From Sphingomonas sp. Y57 (lineage in GTDB: Bacteria > Pseudomonadota > Alphaproteobacteria > Sphingomonadales > Sphingomonadaceae), in assembly GCF_001015195.1 (NCBI RefSeq), contig NZ_LDES01000033.1, positions 44,085-108,084 on the forward strand: 64,000 bases of DNA, given 5' to 3'. This document shows positions 18,348 to 26,521 of the stretch, piece by piece. Made by a program: the position numbers and the translations under genes. Under the pieces are notes generated by a model, which made no database searches, was not told the DNA's origin, and was given only the letters and a program-made list of their open reading frames with translations. The first letter of the stretch is position 1. Every line of letters starts with the position of its first letter.

Positions 18348-18809
18348 TCAAACGGGACAAGACAAGGTTAAGGCGTCGTACATTTGTCCGTTCGTGGCGC
18401 GATAATAATCAGGACGGCGGCCGACGGCGTGGAATCCCGCCTTTTTGTATAGTTCGATTGCTGGATTGTTGTGGCGCACTTCAAGGTGAAGACGCACTCC
18501 ATTACGGAGGCGCAGCAAGTCGAGAGATCGCGCTATCAGTGCGCTGGCGACGCCGAGGCGACGATTTTCTGGCGCGACCGCCAGCAACAGCAACTCCGCT
18601 TCATCGGCGATCAACCTGTTGAGCGCGAAACCGGCGGGAACGCCGTCGATCCGCGCAAGCAACAGCCAGGTGCCGGGCAGCGCCATCATCGAGAGGAGCT
18701 GTGGCTCCGTCCAGGCTTCGCCATAGCCGGGATCGAACGCCCGGTTCATCACCGCCATCACCGCGTCGACGCCGTCGAAGCCGACCTCTTCGATAACCAG
18801 GCCACTCAT
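18348..18809 (-). CDS. rimI: Ribosomal-protein-alanine N-acetyltransferase-like GNAT protein
   Basis: The 153-residue GNAT protein has the acetyl-CoA motif VAPENRRLGVASALIARSL and the late motif HNNPAIELYKKAGFHAVGRRPDYY, both typical of RimI. RimI acetylates the N-terminus of ribosomal protein S18. The start ATG overlaps the TGA of tsaB (ATGA, 18806-18809); tsaB-rimI coupling is common in proteobacteria and supports the name. Confidence 0.9.
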   Translation of the reverse strand: MSGLVIEEVGFDGVDAVMAVMNRAFDPGYGEAWTEPQLLSMMALPGTWLLLARIDGVPAGFALNRLIADEAELLLLAVAPENRRLGVASALIARSLDLLRLRNGVRLHLEVRHNNPAIELYKKAGFHAVGRRPDYYRATNGQMYDALTLSCPV

Positions 18810-19426
18810 GCCGCGGGCTTCGCATCGGCGCCGCGGCCGTAGATCGGGGTCGGTGGAAGCTGGGCGAGCGCCGGCGGCAACGCGATCGTTCCGGCCGCAC
18901 GCGGCAGCCGGTCGTGCGCGACGCCGCTGCCGCGCGCGGCGACGAGCTGGTCGGCACCCGATCCGAAGACATGGACATCGGGAACCGCCGCCGCGGCGAT
19001 AGCGGGCTGGAGCGACGCCAGTTCGGACAGCGCGGCGAGTGGCGCTGTCGCATAGCGCTGGACGAACAGTTCGCCATGCCCGCCGATCAGCGCGATGCCG
19101 ATCGCCGCCTCGCCCTGTGCCTCTGCCGTCGCCAGCGCGGCGATAGCGGCCATCGACGAATATCCGCGGACCGGCACGCCCCAGCCGAGCCCGAGCGCGC
19201 GCGCCGCAGCCAGGCCCACGCGAACGCCGGTGAAGCTGCCGGGGCCGCAATCGACGAGGATCGAATCGGCCCGGCCGCCGCCCGGCAAGGCCGCGATCAT
19301 CGGCATGAGCCGCTCCGCATGTCCGCGGCCGACGACGTCGTGCCCTTCGGCGACGATCGCGCCATCCTCGATCAGGGCCACCGAACAGGCCGCGGTGGCG
19401 GTGTCGATAACGAGCGCGCGCACCAT
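18806..19426 (-). CDS. tsaB: tRNA threonylcarbamoyladenosine biosynthesis protein TsaB
   Basis: The 206-residue ASKHA-fold protein starts ALVIDTATAACSVALIEDG and has the TsaB signature DCGPGSFTGVRVGLAAARAL. TsaB is a non-catalytic partner that assembles with TsaD and TsaE to form t6A37 in ANN-decoding tRNAs. It lies 6 bp after the nitroreductase stop and overlaps rimI by 4 nt, in a nifU-nitroreductase-tsaB-rimI transcript. Confidence 0.95.
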   Translation of the reverse strand: MVRALVIDTATAACSVALIEDGAIVAEGHDVVGRGHAERLMPMIAALPGGGRADSILVDCGPGSFTGVRVGLAAARALGLGWGVPVRGYSSMAAIAALATAEAQGEAAIGIALIGGHGELFVQRYATAPLAALSELASLQPAIAAAAVPDVHVFGSGADQLVAARGSGVAHDRLPRAAGTIALPPALAQLPPTPIYGRGADAKPAA

Positions 19427-19432
19427 TCCCCG

Positions 19433-20038
19433 TCAGGCGATCCTGGTGAACTCCTCGAACGCCGGGCGGGGCAGGCGATCGAAGATCGTAGCCGGATCGC
19501 CATAGCCGAGCGTCGAGATGAAGTTGGACTTGACGGTGGTGCCGGCGAAGAAGGCCGCATCGACCGCGTCATTGTCGAAGCCCGACATCGGGCCTGTGTC
19601 GAGGCCGAGAGCGCGCGCCGCGAAAATGAAATAGGCGCCCTGGAGGGAACTGTTGCGCATCGCCGTCGCCTGGACCAGCGGCGCGTTCGGCGCACCGTCC
19701 GCGCCCATGAACCACGAACGGGCGTCGGAAACCGGGAAGAGGCGGGGGGCATGATCGTAGAAGGCCATGTCCATGCCGATGATCGCAGTCACCGGTGCCT
19801 TGCGGACCTTTTCCTCATTGTTGCCGGAGACCAGCTTGGAAAGCTTGTCCTTGGCATCCTGGCTGACGCACCAGACGATCCGGGCCGGAAACAGGTTGGC
19901 GGAAGTAGGCCCGAACTTCATCAGGTCCCAGATCTGGCGGAGCTGTTCCTCGGAGACCGGCTTGTCGAGATAGCCATTATAGGAACGCGCCTCACGGAAG
20001 AGCAGGTCGAGTCCCTGCTCGGACAACAGTTCGGCCAT
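19433..20038 (-). CDS. Nitroreductase-family protein, malonic semialdehyde reductase (RutE)-like
   Basis: The 201-residue FMN-binding protein has LFREARSYNGYLDKPVSEEQLRQIWDLMKFGPTSANLFPARIVW, then NSSLQGAYFIFAARALGLDTGPMSGFD, the hallmark run of the RutE/HadB subgroup of nitroreductases. Members reduce malonic semialdehyde or similar carbonyls with NAD(P)H; the exact substrate here is not shown. I chose the ATG at 20038 (MAELLSEQG), preceded by GGGGA about 9 nt upstream; an ATG eight codons earlier is possible. There is no rut operon around it; the neighbours are nifU and tsaB. Confidence 0.88.
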   Translation of the reverse strand: MAELLSEQGLDLLFREARSYNGYLDKPVSEEQLRQIWDLMKFGPTSANLFPARIVWCVSQDAKDKLSKLVSGNNEEKVRKAPVTAIIGMDMAFYDHAPRLFPVSDARSWFMGADGAPNAPLVQATAMRNSSLQGAYFIFAARALGLDTGPMSGFDNDAVDAAFFAGTTVKSNFISTLGYGDPATIFDRLPRPAFEEFTRIA

Positions 20039-20078
20039 GCTTTCATTTCCCCTTTTCATCATTCCGGGCGGCGCGCGA

Positions 20079-20645
20079 TCAGGCGGCCCGGACCTCGGTT
20101 ACCTCGGGCACATAATGCTTCAACAGGGTTTCGATGCCCTGCTTCAACGTCGCGGCCGACGACGGGCAGCCTGAACAGGCTCCCTGCATCGACAGGTAGA
20201 CTGTGCCGCGCTGGAAACCGCGATAGACGATATCGCCGCCATCGCGCGCTACCGCCGGGCGGACGCGCGTATCGATCAGATCCTTGATCTGCGCGACGAT
20301 GTCGGCATCGGCCGGGTCGTCGTCAAAGTCGTCGTCGATCGCGATCTCGGCAGCGCTGCCGCCCGTGAACAGCGGCGCCTCGGACGAGAAATGATCGAGC
20401 AGGACGCCGAGCACCTGAGGCTTGAGGCCGCTCCACTCCACCCCCTCGGCCGCGGTCACCGACACGAAGTCGCGGCCGAAGAAGACGCCCGTGACATCGC
20501 CCAGGGAGAACAACGCCTCCGCGAGCGGAGAGGCCGACGCTTCCTCCGGATCAGCGAAATCGCGGGTCCCCGTCGTCATCACGGCGCGCCCGGGCAGGAA
20601 TTTGAGCGTAGCCGGATTGGGGGTCGGTTCGGTTTCGATCAGCAT
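20079..20645 (-). CDS. NifU-like Fe-S scaffold protein (Nfu type)
   Basis: The 188-residue protein has the Nfu N-terminal domain (MLIETEPTPNPATLKFLPGR, SPLAEALFSLGDVTGVFFGRDFVSVT) and a C-terminal NifU domain with the cluster-binding CxxC in GACSGCPSSAATLKQGIETLLKHYVPEV. Nfu proteins carry [4Fe-4S] clusters to apo-enzymes. An in-frame ATG three codons upstream (20654) is possible; MLIETE is the usual family start. It diverges from the polysaccharide polymerase gene across about 100 bp. Confidence 0.92.
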   Translation of the reverse strand: MLIETEPTPNPATLKFLPGRAVMTTGTRDFADPEEASASPLAEALFSLGDVTGVFFGRDFVSVTAAEGVEWSGLKPQVLGVLLDHFSSEAPLFTGGSAAEIAIDDDFDDDPADADIVAQIKDLIDTRVRPAVARDGGDIVYRGFQRGTVYLSMQGACSGCPSSAATLKQGIETLLKHYVPEVTEVRAA

Positions 20646-20750
20646 GAGCGCCATTTGGGGTGAGATGGCGGGCGGATCAAGCCATTCCTTCTTTACGTGA
20701 GACGCGAAGGACGGGATTAGGGGGGGATTTTCCCGGGGCGATGGTGAGCG

Positions 20751-22256
20751 ATGTTTCTCTGGAAGAACGCCGTCGTGATCTGTGCGTTGCTCGGCCTTGC
20801 CACCTTGCCGGCAACCATGCTTGTTCGCCAGCGGTGGGAGAAGGTCTATGTCGCCCGGCTGGTGATGGGCGGCGGACTGATGGCCTGCCTGGTGCTGAGC
20901 GCCGCGCCGATGGTGCTCACCCAGATCGGCTTCCTGCTCGTCATGGTTGCGAGCTTCGACAAGCGGGTGCCGATGCCGGCCACCTATCTGTTCTTCTTCT
21001 TCTGGGCGCCCGCCGCGGGATCGCTGCTGGCGGTCGCGGGCGCCTATATCGCGCCGCTTACCCCTTTCCTTTCCTTCGCCGGCGCCCTTCTCGCCGGCTA
21101 TCTGCTGCATCCCGAGCATCACCAGCGGCGGCGCCTGGTGATGACCGACCTCTACATGCTCGGCTTCCTGCTGATCTTCTGCGTCTGTGTCTCGCTGCGC
21201 GCGCCGCCGAGCGGCATAGCCCGCAACGTGGTGAATTATTTCATCCCCTACATGCTGACCTACCATGTCCTCTCGCGGGTCAGGATCGCACGTCCCGAGC
21301 TGGTGCTGCGGCTGCTGCTGTTCGGCGCGGCGGCGGCGAGCCTGCTATGCATCTTCGAAACCGTGCGGCACTGGCCGCTCTATGCGGGGATCGCCTGGGT
21401 CAAGGGTGACCTGTGGACGATCGACGTGCCGACCACCTGGCTCGAGCGTGGCGGAATCGCGCGCGCCTATGGCCCCTATGCCCATCCGTTGACCGGTGGT
21501 GCCATGCTCGGGCTCGCGGCGACCGCAGCCTGGGCGCTCCACCAGATCCGCGGGCGTTCTGGCCCGATGCTGACGCTCGGTCTCGCCGTCCTTCTCGGTC
21601 TGGCGTCCACCCTCTCGCGATCGGGGATGGTCGCGATCGCCGTGGGGATCATGGTCTTTCAGATGCTGCGCGGGCGCTACATGCTCGCTCTGCTGATGCC
21701 GCTGGCGGGGCTGGCCGTCATCACCATGCTGCCGATCCTCGGCCATGACGAGGCCCGGCTGTCCACCCTCTATCGGCTCGAGCTCGTCACCGGCGTTCCT
21801 CGTGCGCTGGGCCAGGGCGTATGGTTCGGCTATCGGGAGGCGATCCAGCAGGGGCTGCTCGACGCCTTCATCCAGGGGCAGGGCATCGTCGATCTGGTCA
21901 ATACCTATCTTGCGATCGTCGTCCAGGGCGGGGTGGTGTCGCTGTTTCCCTTCGTCGTCTTCCTGCTCTCCACCTTCCTCCATTATCCCGCGATCCGGCG
22001 AATGCGGCCCGAGCGCGAGCAGTTGCTTCTCGCGCAGGCGCTCGTCGCGGTCCAGGCGGCCCTGCTCGTCTCGCTGGCACTGATGAGCAGCTGGGCCGCG
22101 CCGATGCAGATGAGCTTCGTCGTCGCGGCCGTGCTGATCGCCCTGCGGTTCGAGGTCGCCCGTGCACATGCCGACGCCCAGAAGGCCGTCAGGCCCGCCC
22201 CGCTGGTCGCGACATTGCCCGATGTCGAGGGCGAGAGATTGCCGGCCCTGCGCTGA
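20751..22256 (+). CDS. O-antigen ligase / Wzy-like exopolysaccharide polymerase, polytopic membrane protein
   Basis: The 501-residue protein has about ten or more hydrophobic segments (for example LLGLATLPATMLV, YLFFFFWAPAAGSLLAVAGAY, LGFLLIFCVCVSL, LALLMPLAGLAVITML, VVSLFPFVVFLLSTFL). A large periplasmic loop near residues 200-240 ends in RAYGPYAHPLTGGAMLGL. These features fit the O-antigen ligase / Wzy / RfaL superfamily, whose members join lipid-linked repeat units or transfer glycans. In this locus, with a Wzx flippase and a priming transferase, polymerisation of an exopolysaccharide is the likely role. It is the first plus-strand gene of the island and converges with a GMC oxidoreductase gene. 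Confidence 0.8.
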   Translation: MFLWKNAVVICALLGLATLPATMLVRQRWEKVYVARLVMGGGLMACLVLSAAPMVLTQIGFLLVMVASFDKRVPMPATYLFFFFWAPAAGSLLAVAGAYIAPLTPFLSFAGALLAGYLLHPEHHQRRRLVMTDLYMLGFLLIFCVCVSLRAPPSGIARNVVNYFIPYMLTYHVLSRVRIARPELVLRLLLFGAAAASLLCIFETVRHWPLYAGIAWVKGDLWTIDVPTTWLERGGIARAYGPYAHPLTGGAMLGLAATAAWALHQIRGRSGPMLTLGLAVLLGLASTLSRSGMVAIAVGIMVFQMLRGRYMLALLMPLAGLAVITMLPILGHDEARLSTLYRLELVTGVPRALGQGVWFGYREAIQQGLLDAFIQGQGIVDLVNTYLAIVVQGGVVSLFPFVVFLLSTFLHYPAIRRMRPEREQLLLAQALVAVQAALLVSLALMSSWAAPMQMSFVVAAVLIALRFEVARAHADAQKAVRPAPLVATLPDVEGERLPALR

Positions 22257-22263
22257 CGGGCAG

Positions 22264-23715
22264 CTACGCCGTCGTCGCCAGATGGTCGGCCAGCCGCAGC
22301 GACATCGCCACTAGGGTGAAGGTCGGATTGATCGCGCCACCGGTCGGATAGACGCTCGACCCGGCGATGTAGAGATTGTCGATGCCGTGCACCTTCTGCC
22401 GCGCGTCGACCACGCCGAAACGCGGATCTTCCGACATGCGGGTCGTGCCCATATGATGCGACTGGACCCCAAATGAGCCGATCTTGCGGCCGAGCACCTC
22501 GGGGGCGATCTTCATCCGCGCGATGTCCATGCGCGCGAGGTCCCTGGCAACTTCCCGGGCCAGCGTCTCGATGGTCGCGATATCGTTGCGATGGATCGAC
22601 CAGTGGAGATCGATCCGGCGCAGGCCGAACGCATCGCGTTCCCCGGTCAGCCGAACTCGACTTTCCGGATTGGCGATCTGTTCGATCATCGACGTGACGA
22701 CATTGTCGCCGGGGCAATGTGATCCCGTGATCTTGCGGGTCCAGTCGGGATTGATCCGGCAGCCCGGCCCGCTGATCCACTCGCGCAGGAAGGCGGCACG
22801 GCCATAATAGCGTGGCTTGATGGATGGCGTCAGGGAGACGATGCCGTTGCTGATCCCATGCTGCCGCATCAGCGCCACCGACGGATTGAAGCCCACCGGC
22901 CCCGCGCGCCAGAAGCGCTCGTCCGTGGTCACGAAGCTGCCGAGATTGACGTCGAGATGCTCCATGAAGCAGCGGCCGACCAGGCCGGAGCCGTTGCCGA
23001 GCCCGGTCGGTACGACATCGTCCGCGTTGAGCAGCATGCGGGCGTTCTCGATGGCGCCGAGCGCCAGGACGTAGCGGCGTGCCCGCAGCCGGCGACGGAC
23101 CCCGCGATAGTTGCGGACATCATAGGCTTCGACATGATCGCCGCTGCGGTTCGCGCCGATCCGGACGAGGTTTGCGTTGATATAGCAGTCGATCCGCCGG
23201 CTTGCGCGCAAACGTGCCAGAAATTTGCCGAGGAATCGGGTCGGCGGGCTCATCGCGAATTCGGTGAGGCGGAAATATTTGCTTGGCAGCGGCTTCGCCC
23301 GCGCGCCGCGGAACGGCGTCCGCGGCAAGTCGAGGATGTCGCGTGCCTGCGTCCCGTGGCGGTAGACCTCGTCACGCCCGATCGGCCAGCCGGGAAGGAT
23401 GCGGTTGCGGCGCGGTGCGAAGTCGATCGGATCGAAGGCGCCGCACCGGCCCGTCCAGTGGTTCGAGGTGCCGCCCAGATACCGCAGGCGCGTGCCGTCG
23501 AGCGGACCGTAGGCGGCGCCCGACAGGCTCCCCCGATAACTCGCCTGCGAGGCTTCGCTGAAGTCCAGCCCACCGCCTTCGATCAGCGCGACGGAGCGCC
23601 CTGCCGCCGCGAGCGCGAGCGCTATGCTGATCCCCGCCGGTCCGCCGCCCGCGATCGCCACGTCGTAGATGCGATCGTCGAGCCGCTGCGTCTCGCTGTT
23701 GAAGTCGATGATCAT
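22264..23715 (-). CDS. GMC-family FAD oxidoreductase in the polysaccharide locus
   Basis: The 483-residue protein has an FAD motif (VAIAGGGPAGISIALALAAAG), RLRYLGGTSNHWTGRCGAFDPIDF, YVLALGAIENARMLLNAD, and a C-terminal SHHMGTTRMSEDPRFGVVDARQKVHGIDNLYIAGSSVYPTGGAINPTFTLVAMSLRLADHL. Both termini align with the protein at 11631-13271, but it is about 60 residues shorter. Likely it oxidises a sugar or a lipid-linked sugar; substrate unknown. Its start overlaps the stop of a small signal-bearing protein by 4 nt (ATGA, 23712-23715), suggesting the two act together. Confidence 0.85.
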   Translation of the reverse strand: MIIDFNSETQRLDDRIYDVAIAGGGPAGISIALALAAAGRSVALIEGGGLDFSEASQASYRGSLSGAAYGPLDGTRLRYLGGTSNHWTGRCGAFDPIDFAPRRNRILPGWPIGRDEVYRHGTQARDILDLPRTPFRGARAKPLPSKYFRLTEFAMSPPTRFLGKFLARLRASRRIDCYINANLVRIGANRSGDHVEAYDVRNYRGVRRRLRARRYVLALGAIENARMLLNADDVVPTGLGNGSGLVGRCFMEHLDVNLGSFVTTDERFWRAGPVGFNPSVALMRQHGISNGIVSLTPSIKPRYYGRAAFLREWISGPGCRINPDWTRKITGSHCPGDNVVTSMIEQIANPESRVRLTGERDAFGLRRIDLHWSIHRNDIATIETLAREVARDLARMDIARMKIAPEVLGRKIGSFGVQSHHMGTTRMSEDPRFGVVDARQKVHGIDNLYIAGSSVYPTGGAINPTFTLVAMSLRLADHLATTA

Positions 23716-23900
23716 CCGCCGTGCGGGGCCAGGTCGTCGCGCCGCAGCACCCAGCCGTCGACCATCAGGAATTCCCCGTCGTCCCCGGACGGCAGCATGT
23801 CGGCTGCGGCGCGATCATGGGGAAGGGCGACCATCAGCATCGCGCCGGCCAGGGCAAGACGGCGGTCTATGGAAAGCGAAGGGCTGTCGTCGTTCGGCAT
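23712..23900 (-). CDS. Small exported protein coupled to GMC oxidoreductase
   Basis: The 62-residue protein MPNDDSPSLSIDRRLALAGA... has an Arg-Arg pair before a hydrophobic stretch (LALAGAMLMVAL), resembling a short Tat or Sec signal, then an acidic tail ending FLMVDGWVLRRDDLAPHGG. It is coupled by ATGA to the following GMC oxidoreductase. Some periplasmic GMC enzymes use a small Tat-signal subunit for export; that parallel is inference, and no homologue is recognised. The ATG at 23900 is preferred because the upstream extension has no signal-like order. Confidence 0.6.
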   Translation of the reverse strand: MPNDDSPSLSIDRRLALAGAMLMVALPHDRAAADMLPSGDDGEFLMVDGWVLRRDDLAPHGG

Positions 23901-24040
23901 GTTTTCCCACTTTCCAAGTCGGCCCAGCACCCTACACACGCATAAGGCGGCTGCGGGAAGGGGTGAAGCGATGTTAGCCTGCAATCTGCTTTTGCCCATA
24001 GCCGATCGTCGCTCGCGCCGCGGGGACGGGCCTGGGCGCG

Positions 24041-25423
24041 GTGTCTAGGCGCCTCGCGGCCATGGCAGGGCTCAGGGCGATGCTGCCGCGCCTGATGCGC
24101 GACGAGGCCGGGACGACCGTTTTCGTCTTTACCGCCGCGACGCTCGTGTTGCGGCTGGGGGGCAATATCGTCCTCACCCGCCTGCTCGATCCGGGCGCGT
24201 TCGGCATCGTCGGCATCATTGTCTCGGTCATGGTGACGCTGACGATGATATCGGACCTGGGCTTTCTCGACTTCGTCGTCCGGCATCAGCGGGGCGGCGA
24301 CCGGCGGCTGCTCGACGTTCTCTGGACGATCCGGCTGGGCCAGTCGGGCCTGTTGACGCTGGTAATGCTGCTTGCCGCCTGGCCGGTCGCGCTGTTCCTC
24401 GAAAAACCGGAACTGGCGCCGCCGATCGCCGCGATGGCACCGCTCTTCCTGGTGAATGCCCTCTGTCCGATGACGCTGCTGCTCGCGCAGCGCGAGGGGC
24501 GGGTGCGGACCGTCTGCCTGATCGAGCTCGGCGCGCTGGCGGTACAGGTCGCCTTCAATCTCGGCCTGTCGCTGGTGATGCCCGATTACCGCGCGCTGCT
24601 CGCCGGGCTCTATGTCGGGGCGGTGGCGCGGATGCTGCTCACCTTGCGCATGGTCGAGGGCGGCTCGCGGCCCGCCTGGGAGCGGGCTTCCGCGGCGGAA
24701 CTAATGGGCTTCTCGCGCTGGGTGCTGCCGTCGAGCCTGCTGACCCTGCTGCTCACCCAGTCGGACAAATTCCTGTTCGCGCGGCTGTTCAGCATGGCCG
24801 GCTTCGGCGCCTATATCCTGCCGTCGAACCTCGCCCTCGCGGCGCAGCCCTTCGGGCGCAACTATGTCGAGCGCTATTTCTTCCCGCTGGTGTCGCGCGC
24901 CTGGCGCGAGGGGCCGGACCGGCTGGCGGCAGTCTTCTATGCCGCCCGCCGGCGCCAGTTCCTGCTGCTGTTCGCCGGGATCGGCTTCGGGATGGGGGCC
25001 GCGCCTGCGCTGTTCGGGATATTGTTCGATCACCGCTATGAATATGGCTGGATCTATTTCACGGTGCTGCTGCTGCGGGTCGGTTTCGATCTCGACAGCT
25101 TCGCCAATATCCAGACGGTGGTTGCGATGGGACGGAGCGCGCCGATCCTGCACGCGAACCTGCTGCGCTTCGGTGTGTTCATATTGTGGATCGCCGCCTT
25201 CTTCGAGCTGCTCGGTGCCCTGGCCCTGCCGCTTGCCCTGACCGTCGCCGAACTCGGGGCGCTGTTCTACAGCATCGCGCTGCTGCGCCGGCAGGGTCTT
25301 TTCCGACTGCGCCAGCACGGTCTCTATTATGCGGCGCTGGTCGCCGCGCTGCTGCCCGGCGCGGCGCTGAGCTGGGTGTTTGCGCGCAATGTCGTTGCGG
25401 CTGGGCTGGCGGCGATCGGTTAG
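24041..25423 (+). CDS. Oligosaccharide flippase, Wzx/MOP family
   Basis: The 460-residue polytopic protein has a typical Wzx opening (GTTVFVFTAATLVLRLGGNIVLTRLLDPGAFGIVGIIVSVMVTLTMISDLGFLDFVVRHQRG) and about 12 predicted membrane segments. MOP-family flippases move undecaprenyl-linked repeat units across the inner membrane. The start is a GTG at 24041; an ATG at 24062 would remove seven residues. Its TAG overlaps the TAA of the convergent glycosyltransferase gene by two bases. It diverges from the small exported protein across about 140 bp. Confidence 0.88.
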   Translation: MSRRLAAMAGLRAMLPRLMRDEAGTTVFVFTAATLVLRLGGNIVLTRLLDPGAFGIVGIIVSVMVTLTMISDLGFLDFVVRHQRGGDRRLLDVLWTIRLGQSGLLTLVMLLAAWPVALFLEKPELAPPIAAMAPLFLVNALCPMTLLLAQREGRVRTVCLIELGALAVQVAFNLGLSLVMPDYRALLAGLYVGAVARMLLTLRMVEGGSRPAWERASAAELMGFSRWVLPSSLLTLLLTQSDKFLFARLFSMAGFGAYILPSNLALAAQPFGRNYVERYFFPLVSRAWREGPDRLAAVFYAARRRQFLLLFAGIGFGMGAAPALFGILFDHRYEYGWIYFTVLLLRVGFDLDSFANIQTVVAMGRSAPILHANLLRFGVFILWIAAFFELLGALALPLALTVAELGALFYSIALLRRQGLFRLRQHGLYYAALVAALLPGAALSWVFARNVVAAGLAAIG

Positions 25424-26481
25424 CCCCTGCGCCGCGCGGCTACCGAGTCGAGGATGCGGGCGAGCGCGGCGGCGGCGGCTTCGTCGGACAGCGCATCCTC
25501 GGCGAAGCGCCGGGCCGCGTCCGACAGCCGTGTCCGCAACGCCGCGTCGTCCCACAGGCGCTGCATCGCCGCCGCCAGCGCCGCCGGGTCGCCCGGCGGA
25601 ACCAGCAGGCCGGTTACGTCGTCCACGACATAGTCGCGGCTGCCGATGGCGTCGGTGACGATCAGCGGCCGACCCATCCGCATCGCCTCGATCACGGTGA
25701 TCTGGCCCGATGCAGCGGCGACATCCGCGAGCGGCACGATCGAGAGGCGTGCGCGCTGGGCCAGGCGCAGGCAGGCGTCCGGATCCAGATCGCTGCACAG
25801 CGTGACGTTGGGCGGCGGCGGTTCCGTCGGCAGGGCGTGCCGCCCGGCGACCAGCGTGAGCGGCAGCCCGGCGCGGCGGCACGCTTCGTACAGCGTCGCA
25901 TAGTCTCGATTGGCGGAGCCCATGGCGAGCGCGAATGGTGCGACCGTCTCCTCGTCCCCCGTTGTCGGGATGGCGGCGCGCTGCAGCGGGACGAAACATA
26001 TTCGTGTCTCATCGATCATCAGCCGGTCGCGCAGCAGCGCGATCTCGCCCCTGCTGTGCACGACGAACATGTCGATCGACCGCAGGAAGAAACCGGCGAT
26101 GTGCCTTTTCCATCCGGACGGGAAGCGGCCGATGTTGAAACACCAGGCGACGATCGGCGTGTCGCGCCGCCCGATCCGGCGCTGGATCGCGGCGGTCAAG
26201 GCGAGCTGGGGGAAGACGGTCACCACGCCGTCCCCCTGCGCCAGAGCCCGCGCCGATTGCCGCCAATGCCGCAGCCATTGCGCGACCGGCGTCGCCCGCA
26301 TCGCGCGCCGGTGCCAGTCGCTGCCGGTGGCGGGCATCGCCGCTATCTTCAGGAAACGGTGCCCGGGGGCGTCGACCAGATCGTCGAGCCAGCGGTCGGC
26401 TTCATTGCCGGCGGTGAAGAAGGGGGCCGCCACCGTCCAGAGCATGAGAGTCTGCACTTTCCTTTTGGGCACCCCGCCCAT
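25420..26481 (-). CDS. Glycosyltransferase, GT-B fold (GT4-like)
   Basis: The protein has about 353 residues. The N-terminal half (WTVAAPFFTAGNEADRWLDDLV to IGRRDTPIVAWCFNIGRFPSG, SIDMFVVHSRGEIALLRDRL) and the C-terminal donor domain (LCSDLDPDACLRLAQRARLSIVPLADVAAASGQITVIEAMRMGRPLIVTDAIGSRDYVVDDVTGLLVPPGDPAAL) form a GT-B enzyme. The EAMxxGRPLIVTD stretch is the usual nucleotide-sugar site. It adds a sugar to the growing lipid-linked unit at the cytoplasmic face; donor and acceptor are unknown. The start is uncertain: ATG 26481 is used here, while GTG 26472 or ATG 26445 (MLWTVAAPF) are possible. Confidence 0.82.
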   Translation of the reverse strand: MGGVPKRKVQTLMLWTVAAPFFTAGNEADRWLDDLVDAPGHRFLKIAAMPATGSDWHRRAMRATPVAQWLRHWRQSARALAQGDGVVTVFPQLALTAAIQRRIGRRDTPIVAWCFNIGRFPSGWKRHIAGFFLRSIDMFVVHSRGEIALLRDRLMIDETRICFVPLQRAAIPTTGDEETVAPFALAMGSANRDYATLYEACRRAGLPLTLVAGRHALPTEPPPPNVTLCSDLDPDACLRLAQRARLSIVPLADVAAASGQITVIEAMRMGRPLIVTDAIGSRDYVVDDVTGLLVPPGDPAALAAAMQRLWDDAALRTRLSDAARRFAEDALSDEAAAAALARILDSVAARRRG

Positions 26482-26521
26482 AAAGCCCGGAGATCGGAGG
26501 CGGGGACGGGCACGGTTGACG

